Assembly (NCBI GenBank): GCA_032871835.1
Contig: CM065296.1
Location: 1,808,001-1,872,000 of the forward strand
From: Dipteronia dyeriana
Lineage: Eukaryota > Streptophyta > Magnoliopsida > Sapindales > Sapindaceae
Direction of reading: 5' to 3'
DNA: 64,000 bases
In this document: positions 56,941-64,000 of the stretch, one piece after another
Layout of the letters: each line of letters opens with the position of its first letter
How positions within the stretch are numbered: position 1 is the first letter of the stretch
Made by a program: the position numbers and the translations under genes
The notes under the pieces: generated by a model
What the model was told of the DNA's origin: nothing
The model's input: only the letters and a program-made list of their open reading frames with translations
Databases searched by the model: none

Positions 56941-58169
56941 GTTTATTTTTATAGTTAATCTTGGAAAGAATGGTTAGTAAAATTGGAGTGTTATCATATG
57001 TTTTGTTTTTTATTGTAGTTATATGTCACTATGATTTATGTTTCTTGTTAAATTTGTCTTTTTGTATAGGTTGATGTAAGAAAATATATTGACATCCTTA
57101 TAATCAGGTTTGCATTGAAAGTTAAGGCGATCAAAGTTATGAAAGTGAGTAGTTTGCTTCAATTTTATAGTTGATAAATTCTATAATCGTAGAAAGAGAA
57201 TGATGCATGGTCACAAATGATATACATTTAATGCTTTCTGTTTGAGTTTAATTAGTTGTTTGTTCAAGTGTTTATTTTGTTGTCTTACAACTTTACTCGG
57301 AAATCATAGAAAGTATATTGTTATAATTTGTTTGGTTAATTTAGTTTTTTTCAATTGTTTGAAAGATTATGCACATTCGCATGTCCTACTACATAAATTC
57401 ATGTACAATAAGGTAAAATCAGTAACAATTATTAAGCTCTTATATTATGAGTTGCTTATTGTTACTTCCACTATGATTAATTACTAATCAGTATTCATAG
57501 ATGATACCATTGCAGCACTCATATAGAAAAACCATCAATTTAAATGGAATCAAAAAAAGCAAGAACATGATTATCTTATTTTGTTATTTCATATGTGCAG
57601 TATTGATGACAATATATATATAATAGAATGAAAATGGAACAAAGTTTGATGTTCACACAGAACAAAAGATTCTACACTTTGATAGACTTCCTCCACCCAT
57701 ACAAACAAGTCATAGATATAGCTAGTTAATGTAAATCTTCTACAAATTTCAAACTGTTTGATTCAATCACAATATTTTTTGGGAAAAAAAATAGATGAAA
57801 GATAATCTCAAAGGATGAAGTATGACAACTTGAATGTACTATTTGTTAAAGATGTTTATTCAAAAACTATAACAAGCATCCCACATGTAAAGAACAAAAG
57901 GCATAGCAATGCATTATGAGTAGTGAAGTTACACCCATATAATGAACAATAGGTCTCCCAACTGGACCTAACATATACACCCTTTCAAATGCAAAATATT
58001 TTTCTTTTTGCAGTGTATACGAAAAACAATGTTTCATTTTTAGTGTTTTATTGTTAAATGCTTTATATAATTGGTTTTTTTTATAAACGTTACTATATCA
58101 AATTCTTTTTTTCTTCTTCATATCACCGTTGATTGTGTTTCCGACATTCTCAACTTCTGCTCCTACTCG
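56941..58169. other. AT-rich intergenic DNA with one exon-like stretch
   Basis: Mostly AT-rich. On the plus strand 57070-57144 is bounded by TATAG and GTGAGT and has an open frame (starts VDVRKYIDILII), like an isolated exon. I do not recognise it. Nothing else is seen. Confidence 0.4.
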
Positions 58170-58703
58170 TTACTGTATTGTCACGGAATGCATGGCTTTG
58201 GCATTTGCAATGTCAGACTCTTTGACTATGCGATGTGAACATAGGAAATGCACTTCTTTTGTGGTTGCCAATTCATGACTATGATCATGTACAAATTCCT
58301 TAACAACCCATTTACCTACATCATTGAAAAGGTTAACTCGAAACGATGCAAGACAACCTTCACGTGTAATTGCAAGGGGTTCACGAACCCTCTCAACCTT
58401 TTCAACATATTTTTGTGGTTGATATCCTTGCATAGAACAAATCCAACGTCACAATTTTAGAGAACCATCATGATCACGTCTAAGCTCATCCTTTCTAACA
58501 CTAAAACCAATTACTTTTGAGTATTTTAGGTAGAATTCCTTTACATCGTCAACTGAATCGAACTCCATTCCAACAACAACTGATTTTGTCAAGGATTTTA
58601 ATTGAATGTGATCATTGGAGTTCATCAATGAAGTTTCCTCAAGTTTTACTTTCATTTGAACACTCTTTGTATCATTCCCTGTAGGTTCATTTTTTACCTC
58701 CAT
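58170..58703 (-). pseudogene. FAR1-type DNA-binding domain protein fragment (FAR1/FRS family or MULE transposase)
   Basis: The minus frame from the ATG at 58703 shows the FAR1 domain: GMEFDSVDDVKEFYLKYSKV, then RWIC, REPLAITREGCLASFRV, GKWVVKEFVHDHSHEL and a C-terminal SHR segment. These carry the Cys/His ligands of the WRKY-GCM1-like zinc finger. A TGA at 58449-58451 interrupts it in the same frame, and the frame ends at 58170 before any MULE transposase or SWIM domain. FAR1 factors are transcription factors derived from Mutator-like transposases. The gap is too short for an intron, so I call it a pseudogene; a short FAR1-only protein is the alternative. Confidence 0.8.
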
Positions 58704-59339
58704 AAATTAAGTCGACTTCATTTGAATGGATTGATTGTTGTGTTTTCATTTCGTGGGTTTGTGGAATAGCTATGAAGGAATATTGCTCTATGTTTAAATT
58801 CGAATGTAAATGTATTCGGTGGTTTTAATTCAAAGTAGCTATCAATGAATGGTGGAGTGATAAGTGGGATTGTGTTGGGAATGGTTGAATGGAGAGAAAT
58901 TTAATTTAGTGGGTAAGTAAATACTACAAAAAAGTTTCAAACAAAGAAAATTATATATATATATATATTAAAAAAAAAAACATTTCAAGTAACATTTTAA
59001 AATTATTACATTGTTTACCTATTTCAAAATTATTAAAAAAAAAAATCAACTTCATCCATTTTTTAATAATTATTAGTTTGTCATTTTTCATATTTTATTA
59101 AAATATAGTTTTTTTAATAAAATTAAAAACATTACTCCAATTCTATTCTCTAAGAATTTTAATTGTGCCAATTTTTATAAGTTTTTTGTTTCAAACAAAA
59201 TTTAATTTTGAAAAAAAATATGTTTTATACCACATCCCAATATTACAATTACTATTCTTATTTATTAATTTAATATGATTAGTACCGATAATTAAAATGA
59301 ATTCATTTTTTTTCTTACAATACCTCAATCGATTAAAAA

Positions 59340-60010
59340 ATTAGGGGTAGATATGATAAAAATCCCTGATCCGCCCTAACCGGTAAGGATCTGATCATTT
59401 TAGGACGGATTTAGAACACTTAAAACAAGTATCAGATGGGTTTGGGCCAAACATTGTTGATTCGGTTTGTAACCGGATCGGGTTTTGATCTAACAACTAT
59501 ACATGATCCGCTCTAGTTGATCCAGCATTTATATAATTTTTATATATATATATAATAGGTAAAACAAAACTCTAATTTTTTTTATCTCTCTATCTAATTT
59601 TACTTTATATTAAAATTTAAAATTAATATTATAATATTATATTCTATTAAAGTTATGTTTATATATGAATTTTAAATGTATTAAAATTTAATATTTATTT
59701 GTACTTCATATGTTAAATTTAAATATCTTTTTCAATTGTATGATAAAATCCATATATTTAACGGTGTGAACATTTTTTTTTTTGTTAAATGATACGGATA
59801 AGTCCGGGTCGGGTATGGGTCACCCTGCCTCATATGAGTTCGGATATGGGGCAGAAATTGAAAACTCGTTCGAGACACGGATCAGGTGTATGCCACTTTG
59901 CCCAAAGTAGGTTGCAAGTATATGCTATATAGATCAGACCTCAATTTGACCTGTTGTCGTGTCTAAAATTATGGGTGGGCACCAAAACTGGAAATAACCC
60001 AAGCCGAATC
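59340..60010. repeat. hAT-MITE-like remnant
   Basis: It starts TTAGGGGTAGATATG and holds many GGATCGGG/GATCCGC-like motifs. A second GGGTGGGCACC motif lies at 59970. These resemble the TAGGGGTGGG ends of the element at 28121-28611, but no paired end or target duplication can be set. Confidence 0.4.
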
Positions 60011-60164
60011 GACCTTAACGTATTTGGTTATGGTCACTTTTCTCATAAAAATACTACCCTGCTCAATTAACATACATGCAAACTGAAAATCTGTCGAGTC
60101 ATGTTCGATTTTGGTCTTGACCTGACCCGATCTCAAAATGTCGTAAATGAATTAAACAAGAGAT

Positions 60165-61735
60165 ATTATTGATTTAGTCCCTATATTTTTTTGAAATGTA
60201 TATTTTTACTCACTTATCCATTTTTCACTGGATTGGATCCTATATTTTGAAAAACCACTCATTTTTATCCCTTTGACTAGAATTTTGACAATCAACGATC
60301 ACAAAAAAAGCAAAATGATATCTTTACCCCTGACCCTTTGATTTCTTTTTTAAAAAATAATAATAAATTTAATTTTTCTTTGAGATTTTTTTAAAAGCAA
60401 ATATCTACATTATCATCATCGCATCAAGCATCAGGTATCATCATCAGACCAAACTCAAACATCTACATATCAACACATCACCAGTTCAAAACCATATCAT
60501 GCATCATCATCATCGTCCACAATTAAATCAAAGCCACCTAAAACCCCTCCATGAAATCAATTCCAAATCAAATCTAAACCAGTCCAACCCAAAACCAAAT
60601 CCAAATCCAAATCCAAACCCAAACCCAAACCCAAATTGAGTGCCGATCTCTTCTTTCTCATCATCGCCTTATTTTTCTTTCTTGGGTTGAAGGTGGTTGA
60701 CAATGGGTGGTTGATTGTGGTGGTGGCATGTTTGTGGGCTGCAAGGGTTTGGTGATTCATGTTTTTTTTTATTTGGTGCATTGTTGTTGTTTTTTAGATT
60801 TTTGGATTGATTTTCTTTTGGTTGTCGATCTGGATTTGATCGTGATCGGTGATGGTTCTAGGTTTCGGTAGGTGATGGTTATGAGGTTTGGTTCGATTGA
60901 AGATTTGATTCGATGGTGGTTTTGGAGTGAAGGTTTGTTTATAGGCCGATGGTGATCGGTGATGGTTATAGGTTTTGGTCAACGATGGACTGATGGTTCT
61001 GGGTTTCGGTCTGGTTCACCAGATCAATAATTTATTTATTTTTGTTAATTGCTCTCTATGGAGGTGTGTTGATGATGATTTGTGCGTTGGTGTGGTTCTC
61101 AAGAATATTTGTTTGTTAAGGAAGGTTTGATTCTCATGAATATTTCAATTTGGTTCTCAACAAGATTTGTCTGGTAAGAAATGTGTTTGAGACCTGAGAA
61201 AATGAAAGAAAAAAGAAATTTGAATGGAGAGAATATCAAATTTATTTTATTGATGGTTGATGATGATGGAAACTTGAAGGTTGATGATGATGGAAACTTG
61301 AAGGTTGATGATGATGCTTTTTTTTTCTTTTGATCGATGGGGGAGATTGGAATGGAGAGAAATCTCCATCATTCTTTCACTCGGTTGATATTGGAAGGAA
61401 GTGTTGGTCAATGATGGAGATTCCAATTTGATCCAATTCCAATTCCATGGTGGAGATTTGTTTTTCTTTTTTAATTTTTATTTTATTTATAATTTTTTAA
61501 TTTATATTTATAATATTAATTTTATTAGTATTATATTTTTTTTTTCAATTGATCTTTGTGTTGACATGTGACATGTCTTTATTTAAAGACAAAAATACCA
61601 TTGACACCGTTAAAGTTAAGTAATGCTTGACTAATGGAAGAACTAAATTGAATAGTTTTTCAAAACATATGATCAAATTCAGTGAAAAATGGACAAGTGA
61701 ATAAAAACTTAACATTTTAAAAAAAAACTAAAAAA
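60165..61735. mobile_element. non-autonomous element with long imperfect TIRs
   Basis: The left end (60165-60290) and the inverted right end (about 61600-61735) share TCCATTTTTCACTG.ATT, TATGTTTTGAAAAAC-like and CACTT.TCCATTT segments over about 120 bp. Inside are short tandem repeats: AAATCC/AAACCC units (60595-60640), GGTGATGGTT-type units (60840-60990) and three copies of a unit with GGAAACTTGAAGGTTGATGA (61265-61315). No transposase; probably MULE-like. Confidence 0.55.
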
Positions 61736-62770
61736 ATTATATCCCATTAAACAATCAATCCTAACACTTATCAATGATGGAATGATGTACAAACTAACTT
61801 AACAATGTATTATTCAGCAAATCACGTTGTTGCAAAGCTTTCAAGCCGTCGACCTTTATTTGTTCATGAGTCTGCATTCGATATCAATCTATTAAGTTCC
61901 CGTGAAGCATAACACTCGGTCAAGCAGAAATCATCATTCACCACCTTACCACCACCTCAATCCCTAAAATTCAATCCATAGTGATCTATCGTACTTCGCT
62001 ATACCATTATTGTTGGAAAAACAGTTTGATCATCATTTTACTACTATTTTCATTTCATTTCATTCTACTTCATTTTATATAATCTCAACTAACTTAAGTG
62101 TTAGAGTCCACTTAGCTGGCTACCACTCTAGTCACCAAAGTGTCCCTCGATCACTACTTCAGTTTTACAAGTTGTCGGCGCCCACTCAGAAATTCAATTG
62201 TAGATCCAACCGTCTACAAATGTTGTTTCATGTTCAAAAATGATACATTAATGCTATTTTTTTTTCCATATTGGGCATCATATTGCTACCATTGTACTAA
62301 TTTCAACATGTAACAAAGTCTATTTACATTGAAATTACAAAAAATGTACATAAAACATTGTACGACTTTATCATGTGTTTATGATTTATGTAACTAAGAT
62401 TTAATTATTTAATTTCACATGTGGGTTGATATACACTTTAATTCATGTTATATTAAAAAAAGTTATAATACCATAAATAATATAGATAATTAAATAATCT
62501 ATTACAAAAAATATATAATTTAGCATTTTAGTGTGAGGATCTATCAATGAACAAATATATAAGATATTAATATTAGATATTTTTATGTTAATTAATTAAA
62601 ATAAAATTAATTATATGTATCAATTTAAATCGGATATTTACGAAACTTTAATTGTACAAAAACTTTAATTTTAGCATTGATACATTGATAAAATAATTTG
62701 GTACATGCTCTAAACAGTAGGTACGCACTTTAAAAAAATAAACAAAGGATAATGCAAAGCAAAATCTCCA
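61736..62770. other. intergenic DNA upstream of the fibrillin gene, nothing recognised
   Basis: AT-rich, without a frame of a known family. The open frame at 62010-62243 has no recognisable motif. Confidence 0.5.
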
Positions 62771-62941
62771 CTGACGTGGCATAAAATGAACCAATAGTGT
62801 AACTCCATGTAGGACCTCACGTTGATATCAGCCGACGTGGCAAAATCCGACCAATCAGCTGTTAATAATTCTAAAAAAACACCACCATGTCTGCTGCGTA
62901 TCATCCATCGCTCACTCTCTCTCTTCCGCTGCTCGATTTCC
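62771..62941 (+). promoter_or_regulatory. fibrillin gene promoter with two ACGTGGC-CCAAT modules
   Basis: GACGTGGCA followed by a CCAAT box occurs twice (62773-62795 and 62834-62855), about 61 bp apart. ACGTGGC is a G-box/ABRE-type core. A CT-rich stretch (62911-62935) precedes the ATG, as in many plant promoters without a clear TATA box. Confidence 0.5.
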
Positions 62942-63574
62942 ATGGCTTCTCTAACTCTTTCGTCTTCGTTTTGCAAACCAAAATCCATTCCAGTTTCTTC
63001 TTCGAAGCCAACATCGAACTTGCCTTCGACAGTTTCGGTTCCATGTAATCATCGTGTCAGCAGCAGCAAAGCGTTGAGACTCGTCAGGGCTGTCTCGATA
63101 TCAAACCCAGAACTGCGAACCGGTCCCGATGATCTGGTTGCTTCCATTATCTCCAAGGTACGTACGATTTACGACCCATTTCACCGGAAAGCTATGATTT
63201 AGCCGATTTAATCGAAACCTAGTTTCGATTAATTCGGTTCACACTCAAAAACATTAAATCAAATTCGAAAATCCAAGTTTTAAGCATAGTAGTTGATTTT
63301 GTGAGATTTGAAGACATAGAAGGGTTTTGAGTCTTTGATGGTTAGATTGTTTTTATTACTATTATTTTTTTAAATGTCTCAAATGTGGAAAAATTAGATG
63401 ACACTGGTTTTGGTTTAAATTGTAAAAGCTGAAGTGTAACTGTGGATCAGGTGACTGGAACAGATAGAGGAGTTTCACTGACAACCGAAGAACACAAAGA
63501 GGTTGCTGAAGTGGCTCAAGAGTTGAACAAATACTGTGTCAGCGAGCCTGTTAGATGCCCTCTTATTTTCGGGG
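62942..63574 (+). CDS. PAP8: plastid-lipid-associated protein / fibrillin (PAP8, FBN6-like), first two coding exons, partial
   Basis: Exon 1 is 62942-63157 (72 codons, phase 0) and exon 2 is 63451-63574 (phase 1), with GT/AG borders. The rest lies beyond the window. The protein starts MASLTLSSSFCKPKSIPVSS, a Ser-rich chloroplast transit peptide of about 50 residues. It continues with DLVASIISK, then VTGTDRGVSL, EEHKEVAEVAQELNKYCV and CPLIFG, the conserved start of the fibrillin domain as I know it from the chloroplast PAP8/FBN6 type. Fibrillins bind plastid lipids or lipophilic compounds at thylakoids and plastoglobules. The frame is open upstream of the ATG to 62822, but 62942 fits the transit-peptide start and the CT-rich leader. 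The subfamily name is from memory. Confidence 0.78.
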
Positions 63575-63653
63575 GTAATTAATCACTATTTTGGTGTGGT
63601 GATGTTCAGTCACTGCTGACTCAATTTTGGAACCTAAATGCATTATTGATGTA

Positions 63654-64000
63654 GATTACATTACGCGATCATCATTACATAAATGAACAATTGAACATGC
63701 TGGACACCATTTTTGGTGCGTTGTTACATAAACGTGGAGGATTTATATACAATTTCTAATAGGAAAATGTTAGTATGTATGAAAATTGTCATAGTGAAGA
63801 TTTTGTGCCGAGCTTTTGGATAGCTATCGGATACAATTTTCTCTAGACTTGGTTCTTGATTTGATCATGCTTATAAGTTGCTTAGAATTATCACGTGCTG
63901 ATGTAGTTTTTAGGACCGGATGTTGAATTCTCAATTGTTGGATGATTGAATTAGATTACATAAAGCGATTTTCATTACATAAATGAACAATTGAACATGC
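63654..64000. repeat. direct repeat with ~300-bp period in fibrillin intron 2
   Basis: GATTACATTACGCGATCATC (63654) and its continuation ATTACATAAATGAACAATTG recur with few changes at 63954-64000, exactly 300 bp apart. The window edge cuts the second copy, so the repeat number is unknown. Confidence 0.75.

Noticed and set aside
58433..58460. Intron between the two FAR1 frame pieces
   Set aside because: The pieces are in the same frame and separated by a single stop codon and a few codons, too short for an intron.

Overview
The window is nuclear DNA of a eudicot plant. It is AT-rich, has spliced genes with GT/AG introns and a chloroplast-targeted protein, and is crowded with plant transposable elements (Ty3/gypsy of the Tat and chromovirus lineages, MULE, hAT and PIF-like elements, MITEs) plus an endogenous pararetrovirus. 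The species cannot be named from this sequence. Only two genes look functional and recognisable. One is a complete 10-exon GT14 (core-2/I-branching, BC10-like) glycosyltransferase on the minus strand (CDS 21072-25548). The other is the 5' part of a plastid-lipid-associated (fibrillin) gene on the plus strand (62942 to the window edge). A pair of small paralogous genes of unknown function (14026-14376 and 18323-18676, minus) is probably also real.

Layout. 1-6997 is a decayed Tat-lineage gypsy element on the minus strand; its 5' LTR is 6150-6997 and its 3' LTR lies outside the window. 7.0-12.8 kb holds short tandem repeats, a 23-bp minisatellite, a MULE/Ulp1-type relic (8.8-10.5 kb) with a nested repeat array behind it, and a PIF-like TIR element (11732-12835). 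12.8-27.3 kb is a segment present in three tandem copies. Each ancestral unit apparently carried the GT14 gene followed by the small gene. Copy A keeps the small gene and only a GT14 stub. Copy B keeps the small gene and a GT14 pseudogene. Copy C keeps an intact GT14 gene with a promoter and has no small gene. MITEs and a MULE-like element sit inside this segment.

27.8-29.8 kb is a tandem array of about 95-bp units built on GGTAACC, interrupted by a hAT-type MITE with an 8-bp target duplication. 30-40 kb is mostly non-coding with several TIR/MITE insertions (31.2-32.4, 37.5-38.4, 38.5-38.7 kb), a clathrin-light-chain exon fragment (32.5 kb) and LINE-like 3' ends. 40.2-45.9 kb is a nearly full-length but broken endogenous caulimovirid, with a pararetroviral-type TATA/poly(A) region. 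It is cut at 45911/45912 by a 1.9-kb LTR-like repeat. 48.4-56.9 kb is a chromovirus-type gypsy element (minus) whose leader carries a complete 2.0-kb solo LTR of the same family as the 45.9-kb repeat, with a GGTGA target duplication. 56.9-62.7 kb holds a FAR1-domain pseudogene, a hAT-like remnant and a long-TIR element. The window closes with the fibrillin promoter and first two coding exons.

The two clear genes do not form a pathway: GT14 enzymes act in the Golgi on glycans and fibrillins act in plastids. The interest of the window lies in the triplicated GT14/small-gene segment with complementary losses, the length-quantised GGTAACC array, and the layered element insertions whose order can be read from target duplications.
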